Source: Flaccisagitta enflata (lineage: Eukaryota; Chaetognatha; Sagittoidea; Aphragmophora). From it: DNA of 64,000 bases. Of this stretch, positions 21,715 through 32,055 are shown piece after piece (position 1 is the first letter of the stretch; every line of letters starts with the position of its first letter). Location: NCBI GenBank assembly GCA_965153355.1, contig OZ231126.1, positions 106,330,001 through 106,394,000 of the forward strand. The letters run 5' to 3'. Under the pieces are notes generated by a model. The model ran no database searches. It was not told where the DNA came from and was given only the letters and a program-made list of their open reading frames with translations. Made by a program: the position numbers and the translations under genes.

Positions 21715-22060
21715 TTTTTGTCAAAGTGATTTGAAAGATTTCCAAATTTTCTTTCATTCTAGAACAATCCCAAATCTATATCTCAAACGGTATAGGAGCT
21801 AGAGCTTGTCAAAGTTATCTTCTAATTTGTAAAAATGCTCATTTTTCAATGGGATTGCAAATTGAAAATGGCAATGTTTTTACTCATTCTCATGCCAAAT
21901 CTAAAGAAATTAACCTAGAATTTCCAGATTGGAGCCAAATGAAAGATCTTTTCCAGAGTTTTCTTTTTAATGGTCTAAGATTTTTAATTAGTTATTTTGA
22001 AATTCAGTATGACAATCTGCCATTTAAAAGTGCGGCTTTTTTTATGAGTCATTTTGTATT
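21715..22060 (+). repeat. ~340-bp dispersed repeat, copy A
   Basis: Strongly similar along its length to 49205-49540 (shared words CTCAAACGGT, GAGCTAGAGCTTGT, CTTCTAATTTGTAAAAATGC, GCCAAATGAAAGATCTTTTC) and more weakly to 11270-11470. Non-coding. Confidence 0.9.
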
Positions 22061-22099
22061 GAAGTGAGCCTCAGCGTTAGTATTTCTAAAAAAAAAAAA

Positions 22100-22960
22100 T
22101 TGATATTTCTTGATCATTTCTCAAATTTAAAATAAAAGGGTTTTCAGCTTCATATCTGAGGCTTGGCATGTTGCAATAATGTTTTTTCTTTTAAACCAAT
22201 CTGAGGCTGATGCTCTTAAATTTTGTCATTTTTACTTTGAAATTTCTGACTAATATTCTTCGACAGGCCTGAATTTAGAGCATGCCCGCGTGCCGGAGGC
22301 ATTTTGTTTCACCGTCGGGTACGCTTGTTTTACTGATGGCGTGCCCGGCTGGCACTTTCTCAGACTGATTGAACATTATCATTTTCTAAACATTGCTTCA
22401 AGAATGATCTTTGATTCATTTGATTCATTCTTTGATTTGTCAAACCATTCATCCATTCTTTCTTTGTTCCTTTCTACCTTCCATTCTTTATTTTTTTTTT
22501 ATTCTCTTTCTTTCTTTGATTCACTCTTTTTTTATTCCACTCTTTTTTCCTTCCATTCTTTTTTTTCTTCCAGTCTGATTAAACTTTTATAAGATTCCTT
22601 CAAGAATCATCTTTGATTCATTTGATCGCGTTTTTATTCATCAATCCATTCTTCCATTCTTCCTTTCAACCTTTCTTCCTTCCATTCTTTTATGCATTTG
22701 ATTGTTCATTTACCTGGATTGTCGCATTCTCATGTTGATGAAAATAATTACAATGATAATAATGATAAAAAAAGAATGATAGTTTCTTCTCGTAAATTAT
22801 TTGAAGCAGAAATTGATTGCAGGTGATACAAAATATTGTCCATTTCAAAAAACTATACAGCCTGGAATCAGCAAATGGAAAAATAACTCCCGTGAAGAGA
22901 GGTGATAAAGGGCGCCGTTAAGAGAGGTGATATGATAAAGGGCGCTAAGATGTCAGTAAA
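22100..22960. other. Unassigned sequence with TTCCATTC-rich part
   Basis: 22420-22690 is T-rich with irregular TTCCATTCTTT repeats. At 22905-22950 the phrase AGAGAGGTGAT...AAAGGGCGC is duplicated. No gene. Confidence 0.5.
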
Positions 22961-22961
22961 A

Positions 22962-23158
22962 AAACAAGGCCGGATACACGGCCATCAGGTTGCGGTTGGT
23001 GGGCAGGGGCGGAAATGCAACTGTCCGCACCTAAAAATGTTCTAAAACACTCATTTCCTCATTTTTTGACTCGTGTCCACAGACCGACGGACCGACCGAC
23101 GGACCAACGGACCGACGGACGGACAAAGCCTCTTATAGAGTTAGTGTCACCAACTAAA
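22962..23158 (-). repeat. ~200-bp palindromic-head repeat, copy 10
   Basis: Tail ACAAGGCCGGATACACGGCC. The head end is variant (GCCTCTTATAGAGTTAGTG instead of the GTCGCG palindrome). Confidence 0.88.
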
Positions 23159-23178
23159 AGGAGTAATTCTGATTAGAA

Positions 23179-23420
<242 letters not shown>

Positions 23421-23699
23421 TTTGGAGGCAAACGGACAGAACAGGTAGCAAAAAGAATGGCAGACATGAAAAGAAACTTAAACTGACATAATAAGAAAAA
23501 AAAGATAATGAAAAATTCCGGAGAAATTCGTGCAAAAAAAAAAACATGGACAGACGCTTGAACCAAGACAATGTCAGTCTTTAGAGTAAGGATATTTTGA
23601 GACTATCAACTTGCTAAACAACAGAAAATTGGCAGATGAATCCATGGTAAAGAAATAACTGTAAACGCATGATTTGATAACGCTTGTTCAAGCCTCATC

Positions 23700-23790
23700 T
23701 GCGGAGAGCTCTCCAGGTGGTTGGAGAGCTCTCAAAGTCTCTGAGAGTGCCAGGAGAGCTCTCCAACTCTCAGAGAGCTCTCAAACTCTC
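23700..23790. repeat. GAGAGCTCTC palindrome cluster
   Basis: GGAGAGCTCTC and close variants occur five times in 90 bp, separated by CAGGTGGTT, AAAGTCTCT and similar. Self-complementary and hairpin-prone. Confidence 0.75.
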
Positions 23791-23808
23791 CTAATGTCCA
23801 TGGCCCTC

Positions 23809-23905
23809 ACTCAGAGGAGGAGGCAGAGGAGGAGGCAGAGGAGGAAGCGAAGGAGGAGGAAGCGGAGGAGGAGAAGGCGGAGGTTGAGGAGGAGGGCAAG
23901 CAGAT
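23809..23905. repeat. (GGA)n purine tract
   Basis: GGAGGAGGCA units. Confidence 0.9.
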
Positions 23906-24124
23906 AGGGATCTACAGTGAGTTAGCCTCATGATTTTACCACCTAAAGAGGAAGATAGATTCATGATGCATGATATTGTATCAAATATACATCTAGTATT
24001 CATTTGAGGAGGACCAGGAGGATGAGAAGGATTTCCTCCTAGACTTCCTCCTCCTTCCCTCCTCCTCCTTCAAAAAAGCCCTTTTCACCATTCATGAGGA
24101 AGAGGAGGCATTTTCAGTGAATTC

Positions 24125-24484
24125 GACGATGAATCTGTTGATGATTTCTTACAGTCCTGATTCTATCTATGAGGGCGCCTCTGCACGTAAACTTCTATAA
24201 ATACTAGACTGATAATTCAACTAGATTCTTCCTTATCATGCAGGAAATGATTTCAATGATTTCAAGTCAACTCTGTCACTATGTAATCATTTAGAGGAGA
24301 TTTTGACGATGAATCTGTTGATGATTTCTTACAGTCCTGATTCTATCTATGAGGGCGCCTCTGCACGTAAACTTCTATGAATACTAGACTGATAATTCAA
24401 CTAGATTCTTCCTTATCATGCAGGAAATGATTTCAATGATTTCAAGTCAACTCTGTCACTATGTAATCATTTAGAGGAGATTTC
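24125..24484. repeat. 180-bp tandem duplication
   Basis: Two units (24125-24304 and 24305-24484) differ at about one position (TCTATAAAT against TCTATGAAT). A recent duplication. No open frame of note. Confidence 0.93.
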
Positions 24485-24592
24485 ATCCATTGATTGAGTG
24501 TTCATTTTCACTTAAAGCAGCAAGTTCTCTACATAGCATTCAATGTGCAAGAAAGGACTACAAGTCAATGTGCAAGAAATGATTACAAGTCA

Positions 24593-24700
24593 TTTTTAGT
24601 CGCGTGCACGCGACTCTACAATCCGCTCTGTCGATCCGTCGGTCCATCCGTCCGTCCGTCCGTCCGTCGGTCCGTAACACTTAGCTTTTTTGTGTCATTT
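24593..24700 (+). repeat. ~200-bp palindromic-head repeat, truncated copy 11
   Basis: Perfect head TTAGTCGCGTGCACGCGAC followed by a GTCC tetranucleotide run, then unrelated sequence. Confidence 0.88.
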
Positions 24701-24929
24701 TTGGTCATTTTGGGTCGTCTGGAGTTATTTTGAACCATTTTTTTTGTTGTGTTAGGTCATTTTGGTTGGACGCTTTTCCCCTGCATTCTCACACTTAGAA
24801 GTGAAATCCAACAAACGCTGTTTAACACATGATATTGTTTTAGTTATGAAATTTTTAAATCATATTTATATATAGTATCTTGTTTAACATAATTGTTAAA
24901 TAGAAAGTTATGTCATGATTTTTTTTTAA

Positions 24930-25500
24930 ATGTAAGAATCATAAGTTTTATTTCAAATAGTAATAATGATCTAAACTCTTAAATATTGTAAGAATCATAA
25001 GTTTTATTTCAATTAGTAATAATGATTTAAACTCTTAAATATTGTGCATTTTTCATTGTTTGAATAAGTGGTTTAAAATTCCTTTAAATTCATGATATTG
25101 GTTTTGTTAACAATATTCAAATTATGCTTTTGAATATAGTTTATAGTATCTATGTTATTATGATTTCAATATACTTTGACTCAATTTTTTGACCACTTAT
25201 CATGAAATGAGCTATCATTATAACTGTAAGAATCATAGGTTGTATTTCAAATAGTAATCATGAAATAAGCTCTTAAATGTTGTGCATTATTCATCATTTG
25301 AATAAGTGGTCCAAAATTCCTTTTAATTCATGATATTGGTTTTGTTAACAATGTTCAAATCATGCTTTTGAATAAGTGGTCCAAAATTCCTTTAGATTCA
25401 TGATATTGGTTTTGTTAACAATGATCAAATCATGCTTTTGAATATACTTTGACTAAATTTTTTGATCACTTATCATGAAGTGAGCTATCATTGATCATAA
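24930..25500. repeat. Locally repeated AT-rich family (unit ~170-260 bp)
   Basis: The words GTAAGAATCATAAGTTTTAT, TGAATAAGTGGT, TTCATGATATTGGTTTTG and CACTTATCATGAA recur in order three times here. Further copies lie at 26560-26930. Non-coding. Confidence 0.85.
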
Positions 25501-25524
25501 TTTCAATCACTGTGGAATCCGAAG

Positions 25525-25640
25525 TAATCTTTAGTTGCATGCTACGCAACTCTACACTTTGCTTTTTGATGTTAATGTGCTACTTTTGCACAATTACCCC
25601 TGTCCAAATGGGTAGCCTTTTTTACCAATAAAGGCGGCTC
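25525..25640 (+). repeat. ~200-bp palindromic-head repeat, truncated copy 12
   Basis: Head TTTAGTTGCATGCTACGCAAC; the tail is missing. Confidence 0.7.
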
Positions 25641-25799
25641 TCGCCGACCGGAAAAAAGTCGTAAATGGGAGTCTTTTTTTTCACTACATCTTCTTCTGTG
25701 TGCATCTCATGATGTCTGGTTGACTGTCTGCCTGTTTTTGTCATTTAATCTGTCTCTCTGCGTCTCTTTCTTGGTCCTTGGTCCTTGGTCCTTGGTCTT

Positions 25800-25812
25800 T
25801 GAGTGTGTGTGT

Positions 25813-25861
<49 letters not shown>

Positions 25862-25879
25862 TCTCTGTCTGTCTGTCTG

Positions 25880-25978
<99 letters not shown>

Positions 25979-26069
25979 CTATATGTATGTATGAATTTGT
26001 GTATGTGTGTGTGTTGGGGGGGAGTGTGTGTTTCTCTTTGTCTTTCTCTTTGTCTTTCCTTTTCTATTT

Positions 26070-26113
<44 letters not shown>

Positions 26114-26117
26114 AAGC
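25800..26117. repeat. (TG)n then (TC)n compound microsatellite
   Basis: TG to 25860, TC to 25975, then a GTGTGT remnant and a second TC run at 26075-26115. Confidence 0.97.
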
Positions 26118-26152
26118 AGAGTAAAATGCAAAAGCTAGCGTCACATAAAAGT

Positions 26153-26167
26153 TAGGGTTAGGGTTTG
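26153..26167 (+). repeat. Two telomere-type TTAGGG units
   Basis: GTTAGGGTTAGGG occurs once. Too short to indicate a telomere. Confidence 0.4.
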
Positions 26168-26449
26168 TGTAACATCTTGACTCCTCTCTCTTGTTACATA
26201 GGACCAAAAAATAGGATCAATGAAAATTCTCGATTTTCGCGAAAATGCGAAAAAATAGAAAAATTCATATTGCCAAAATTAATGATAGTAGAGACTTCTG
26301 GTTGGCGCCATTTGAAGGAGAAATAGCTCTTTCTTTTAGCTATGAATATCGAAAAATGTATCATCCCAGTCAGGAAATGGCTCAACTTTTTCAAATTCCT
26401 CAAATTGAAAATGGAAAACCCGATTTCTCCCCTACTTTTCAAAAAGTCG

Positions 26450-26530
26450 AGTTGCGTCCTTCGACTTTTTGCCAATCACTGCCCCTGGCCACCTATACGC
26501 GACTGCGGTAGCCATGTTTCTGTCCTTTAT
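26450..26530 (+). repeat. ~200-bp palindromic-head repeat, tail fragment
   Basis: CACTGCCCCTGGCCACCTATACGCGACTGCGGTAGCC-type tail only. Confidence 0.65.
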
Positions 26531-26559
26531 ACAGTGTGATTGGGTAGCATTTCTGATGG

Positions 26560-26930
26560 TTCTGATGTAAGAATCATAGGTTGTATTTCATATATTAATC
26601 ATGATTTAAGCTCTTAAATATTGTGCATTATTCATTATTTGAATAAGTGGTCCAAAATTCCTTTGATTCATGATATTGGTTACTTTGACTCAATTTTTTG
26701 ACCACTTATCATGAAATGAGCTATCATTATAAATGTAAGAATCATAGGTTGTATTGCAAATAGTAATCATGGTTTAAGCTCTTAAATGTTGTGCATTATT
26801 CATCATTTGAATAAGTGGTCCAAAAGTCCTTTAAATTCATGATATTGGTTTTGTTAACAATGTTCCAATCATGCTTTTGAATATACTTGACTAAATTTTT
26901 TGACCACTTATCATGAAGTGAGTAAAATGC
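26560..26930. repeat. Further copies of the 24930-25500 AT-rich family
   Basis: The same ordered words occur twice. Confidence 0.85.
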
Positions 26931-27170
26931 CAATAAAATATCTTTATTAAGTAAACTGCTGATTTTGTTTTAGGAAGATTCATTAAAACGCACTCTTTTT
27001 TATATTAGAACATCGAGCCCTAGCAAAAAATAACCAGTTCTTATAAAGTACCTGTTCTTGTAAAAAGCCCTAGCAAAAAATTACCTATTCTTAGATATGC
27101 TAATGAGTTCCATTTAGCCAATTGTGTGCTAATGAGTTCCATGGATAGGAATATGCTGATAAGAATCATT

Positions 27171-27445
27171 TTTATTCTGATTTTCTAGCCAGAAGGCTAA
27201 TAGTAATTGCTCCTCGTTTTTATGTGTTCATGAATGACAGGCTAGAAGCCTTGCATTGAAACTTGCGATTTAATTCGAAGGGCGACAAGCCAGTATCATC
27301 CTAAGTACATCTTTATTCTGATTTTATAGCCAGAAGGCTAATAGTAATTGCTCCTCATTTTTATGTGTTCATGAATAACAGGCTAGAAGCCTTGCATTGA
27401 AACTCGCGATTTTGTTTGAAGGACGACAAGCCCCTATCATCCTAG
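27171..27445. repeat. ~141-bp tandem duplication
   Basis: TTTATTCTGATTTT...GACAAGCC occurs at 27171 and 27312 with scattered differences. Confidence 0.9.
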
Positions 27446-27554
27446 GTACCCCCAGGTGCAGAGATGCAGATTCCGCAAGCTGCCGCGTAGCAGAATTTTT
27501 CTCTCAAGAGCTGCCGCAGCTTTTTACTCACTATTGATTCTACCATTCTGTATT

Positions 27555-27558
27555 TGTC

Positions 27559-27606
<48 letters not shown>

Positions 27607-27635
27607 TTTCTTTCTTTCTTTCTTTGTCTTTCTCT
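27555..27635. repeat. (CTTT)n microsatellite
   Basis: About 20 TTTC units. Confidence 0.96.
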
Positions 27636-27960
27636 CACAAGTTTTTCCTTCCTGTAGCTTTCTGCTCTTCGTTCCTTTCTCTTTTGGCTCTCTTTTCCCA
27701 GTGCCTCTCCCCTTTCCTCTCCTGCCGCATCTGCCGCACTTTGGAGCTTGCCTGCCGCGTAGCATTGCTACTTTGCTAGTGAATCTGCATCTCTGCCCAA
27801 GGGGTACCGCTGGACTTGAAGGCCACGAGCCTCTGACCCTGTCCATGGTTTATCAGTGAAGATAAAAGACTTGTAACATTATATTTACACCGGTGAACTT
27901 TGGAGTCAAATAACCGCTTTCATGCTTTGCTAGCTACAAATTGTTTGTCAATTCAACAAG

Positions 27961-27992
27961 GCCATGCCATGCCATGCCATGCCATGCCATGT
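27961..27992. repeat. (GCCAT)n pentanucleotide
   Basis: Six GCCAT units in a row. Confidence 0.95.
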
Positions 27993-28238
27993 AGGCCATA
28001 CATTTGGATATGCTAATGAGTTCCATGGATAGTGTTACATAGTGAATTAGAGTGATAATTTTTAGCTGAATTCATGATTCTAGTTGATTCCTCCAACGCC
28101 ATTCGGCACAAAGTCTTAACATGAATTTGATTATTAATTCTTAGCTAAATTCATGAATGGTGAAATGGCCTCCTCATTGAATACTCTATTAGAGTGTTAG
28201 AGTGGTAAAACAGTCTATTAGAGTTAGAGTCGCCTAGA

Positions 28239-29099
28239 CTAGTTATTAGTCTCTACCGCACAGTAGATCCTTATCTCAGGGCAAGGGAGGGGTGGATTGG
28301 GAGGAAGAGGAGCAGATGGAGGGCCGGGAGGAGGAGGAGGAGGAGGAGGAGGAGGGAGGAGAGAAGGCCCGGTCGATTCCAAGTCAGCGAAGGATGGAGT
28401 GGAAGCAAGAAAATTGACGACGGATCGGATCGGATTTATCCAAAGGTCCTGAGTAGTGAGTGACGTCGGATGAGATGGACATTCAAAGAGGTGGCCCGTA
28501 GTTTGTGGTGCTAGGCTGCAATCAGGGCAGAGGTCGGAAGTGGCTCTACCGACGCGGTGGTGGTATGAAGCAAGACTATTGGAGAAGCCTGATCTTAGCT
28601 GAGAAAGTATCCGTTGGGTCCGGCGAGGCAAACACGAAATTGAGGGAGAAATGTCTGGAGGTTGCGCATTTAAGACCCTGTTACGTTCTCTAGAAGCAAC
28701 TGCACGACAGACATAGTCAGTGTGGATGGTGTTCTTGGCAGAATTGTACATGGCCGATGGAATGTTGTCACCATCGAGAAACGGCTGAACATCAGCAGAG
28801 TGCTTTTGCATTAGAGTGGCTTTCATCTTCCGGGGCCCTGGAATGAGGGGTGAGTTGGACGAAGGCAACTGGCCAGAAATTGCGCACTTAACATGTTTGT
28901 GTGATCCAGAACAGGAAGATTCTTCGTTTCATGGTGAACATGGGCGGTGGAAGCCATTTTGTGACAACCTGAAACAATTCGAAGAGCTTCATTTTGAACC
29001 GGCTGGAGCCGCCTTTCAATTAGGCCAGGTTTGACGACTGGTCCCCAAATACCGGCTGCATAGGAGTAGGAAGACCTGACATGTGGTGGATAGAGTTTG
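28239..29099 (-). pseudogene. Non-LTR retrotransposon, 3' third (thumb region and C-terminal zinc knuckle)
   Basis: A minus-strand frame carries the SYAAGIWGP-type segment just after the RT fingers/palm of Jockey/I-group elements, followed by LIERRLQPVQNEALRIVSGC, then, one frame over, a C-terminal domain with CPDC...TGHLFECP, the Cys/His motif typical of these elements. The last ~60 codons are Pro-rich from a GGA/CCT tract. At least one frameshift separates the two parts (about 28870-28900). The sequence continues the RT at 32056-34450, from which it is separated by ~2.95 kb. It acted in target-primed reverse transcription when intact. Confidence 0.85.
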
Positions 29100-29161
29100 G
29101 AGTTTCAAACAAAATAATCTAGTGGCATATAACGGAAGTATAATTGAGATTATATGGATTA

Positions 29162-30142
29162 ACTATGGCAAAAAAAAAAAACCAAACAGTTACTTCCTTT
29201 GCTCATAAATCCTTTGAAAATTCACCCAGTGAGCTGAAATTTTTGCTGAAGTTGCTTTTTAGTATCGTTAAGCATCACCCTAAAAATTCAATGACCTGCT
29301 CCTAAATAGTTTAGGAATTATAGATTTTTAAAAGTGCTTGTCAGATGATCAGAAAATTCAATGTACTCACATAGAATTTACAAAGAATGAATAAACAAAC
29401 TTTAAAAAACCATAATATCTTGTCCGATTTGCAGTAAGAATTTGAAGTGGAGGTAGGCCACATTGTCCAGCAGCAATGTTAAGTCCCCAAATGCATTTCC
29501 GATTATTTTAGCAGAAACAGCAAGTTTTCTAAAACTTTTTTATGGTTTGGGGAATGAAGTAAATGAAGATAAAACCTGAAATATAAATCAATGCTAAGGC
29601 CATAGTTTTTTACCAATTATCATAATTTTTACTATTGCTGCAGCTATATGGTGTATCTTAGTAAATTTGTGAAAGATTAAACATTACAGTCCCCAAATTG
29701 CAAAATATTCTGGTAGCAGAATATTTTTATGCACAAGCGCAAGCTTACAATCAACAACCAATATCTACCCCATTAGACTTCATCTGAGTAAAAGCAAATT
29801 TTGCCTAGTATTAGTAAATAGCACCATCAGACTGCAGTTCAAAAATCATAACAAAACTCCCAAAACTGTTTGCACAATGCCAATTTTACTAAAAAAAAGT
29901 GTGATTTCTATTTAGGATACAAAAGTTATCTCTGGCAAGAGTCAAAAAAAGAGGTTACTTCAGTAAAAATGTGTTGACCTTTAAAGTTTTCAACGGAATT
30001 TGATGAAATTTTAACCAGAGATAGTCCAAATCATAGTTATTATTCAGTGTAAATTTTATGCAAATCGGTGAACTAAATTGGTCAACATCTTCATACATTT
30101 TTGCTCTCTCAAAATTTGTTTGGTTTTTTATTTTGCCATAGT
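29162..30142. mobile_element. 981-bp TA-flanked MITE-like element
   Basis: Ends ACTATGGCAAAA and mirror TTTTGCCATAGT, extended by an imperfect CCAAAC/GTTTGG pair. TA at 29160-29161 and 30143-30144. The interior has no transposase. Confidence 0.8.
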
Positions 30143-30344
30143 TATCTGCATAGTAGGTTGCGTATAAATGGAGTTTTTAGCCTAAAAAACGCTTTTTAAC
30201 GTTTTTTAGTCGTATTACAATTACTACTATTCTATAAGACGAAATGAGTTTCCCAGTGCCTGTGATGCATTGTTGACTCTTTAGGAAAATACTTCGAGCA
30301 AAGCATGGTGGTGTTTTTTATTCAAATGTTCTCATTTGCTGTTC

Positions 30345-30346
<2 letters not shown>

Positions 30347-30411
<65 letters not shown>

Positions 30412-30414
30412 CAG
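30347..30414. repeat. (GA)n microsatellite
   Basis: A second tract of about 40 bp lies at 30522-30562. Confidence 0.96.
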
Positions 30415-30517
30415 ACAGACAGACCCGGACCAAGATCAAGACTAGATCACTATAAAAGAATATTCATAAAGGACAATTCATAAAAATATGATTAGTCCTT
30501 TGATATTTGTTCTTTGT

Positions 30518-30562
<45 letters not shown>

Positions 30563-30999
30563 AATTTGGTCGTCACTTCATGTCATCAGAGGATCGATGT
30601 AACCAAAACATATGGTCCACAAAAATCGTAAATGGCACTATCGCAGGTGCAAAGTAAAAGAGAGAGAGACAAACAGACTCATTTCAGCACTTCTTTTGGG
30701 ATGATACAAGCTTGATAAAAGCATGAGGGAGAATCATTGATCATTCATTTTACTTTGTTTTCTGTTTTATCAAAACAAATCAACTGGTGAAATATATATA
30801 ACTATGAAATGATTACAAAGAATTTGATTAACAAAATATGAGAAGAAAAACATTAAATATAAATGAAAAAGATAAAAAAAAGTGACAATATAATTATAAA
30901 AAGTATGGTACATTGAAAAATAAAAATCAAAAGTAATGAATGAAATATTTAAATGAAAATAGTAAAAATGAAATATAAAAAAGAACGAATGAAAAGTGA

Positions 31000-31145
31000 A
31001 AAGTGAAATATGAAAAGTAAAAAAAGTGAAAAATGAAAAGTGAAAAGTGAAAAGTGAAAAGTGAAAAGTGAAAAGTAAAAAGTAAAAAGTGAAAAGTGAA
31101 AAGTGAAAAGTGAAAAATGAAAAATGAAAGGTAAAAGATGAAAAG
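31000..31145. repeat. GTGAAAA / GTAAAAA heptamer array
   Basis: Seven-base units with A/G variants. Open frames across it are artefacts. Confidence 0.9.
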
Positions 31146-31466
31146 TGAATCTTGAAATATGAAAACTGATGATAATGAAAAAAAACAGTAATAAGAAATT
31201 GAAATAATCTTTTGATGCTAGCAAAAAAGTTCTGAAATCTTTTTTAGATTTTCAAAATGATCACAGAAAATCCACTATGAATTCTCTAAATCTTACTAGT
31301 CCTTCATTGCCAAGTGAAAAACCTGGAAAACGCTAATGGGAAACTCATTTTGGCGCCAAATACGTTTTTGCATCTCATCTGCCACTCCTGGTAGAGGTGG
31401 CAGATAAAAAAGCGTATAGGTAAACTCTAGTGGTGGATTAACAAAGCCTTTTTTGAAACACAGATA

Positions 31467-31631
31467 CAATGATTGCTGGAGATATGACTCCGTAGCTGTA
31501 TCAATGTGTATCTTTGAAACAGTGGACTCTGTCACGTTTAATGGTTTGTCCATTGACTCTTGTGTGAGATGTGGTGGATTAACAAAGCGTTTTTTGAAAC
31601 ACAGATACGATCTCAGTTTGGTTTCGTCCCA
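31467..31631. repeat. Inverted repeat arm A
   Basis: Reverse complement of 31791-31949 with few changes (shared words GGAGATATGACTCCGTAGCT, GTTTGGTTTCGTCCC). Part of arm A also recurs directly (GGTGGATTAACAAAGC at 31432 and 31573). Confidence 0.88.
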
Positions 31632-31790
31632 ACAGCAATCATCTTTTGATTCAGTCCACTTTTTTGAGTTCTATTTCTTCTTTTTTGCAAATAGATATGG
31701 GATGGTTGAACGCTGTTCACTTTAACCGTCATCAGTCATCATTGTGGTTAAAACTATAAGAGGATGAATCGATTGACTACTTGGCTAACT

Positions 31791-31949
31791 GGGACGAAAC
31801 CAAACTGACATCGTATCTGTGTTTCAAAAAACACTTTGTTAATTCACCACATCTCACACAAGAGTCAATGGACAAAACCATTAAACGAGTCCACTGTTTC
31901 AAATATACACATTGGTACAGCTACGGAGTCATATCTCCAGCGATCATCT
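31791..31949. repeat. Inverted repeat arm B
   Basis: Partner of 31467-31631. Both arms are followed by the same ~55-bp sequence in direct orientation (TCATCTTTTGATTCAGTCCA). Confidence 0.88.
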
Positions 31950-32055
31950 TTTGATTCAGTCCATTTTCTTGAGTTCTATTTCTTCTTTTTCGCAGATAGA
32001 TACCAGATGGGAAAGTGTGTAAAATAGGTTACATGCCCATATTGAGCAAAGACTT

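Larger units (their letters stand above)
29100..32055. other. ~2.95-kb segment inserted into the non-LTR element
   Basis: It separates the RT core from its C-terminal continuation. It contains the MITE at 29162-30142, GA tracts, a GTGAAAA array and rearranged inverted repeats. I see no single pair of ends, so it may be several nested insertions. Confidence 0.6.

Noticed and set aside
26153-26167. Telomere repeat
   Set aside because: Only two TTAGGG units with no extension. Expected by chance in a window this size.
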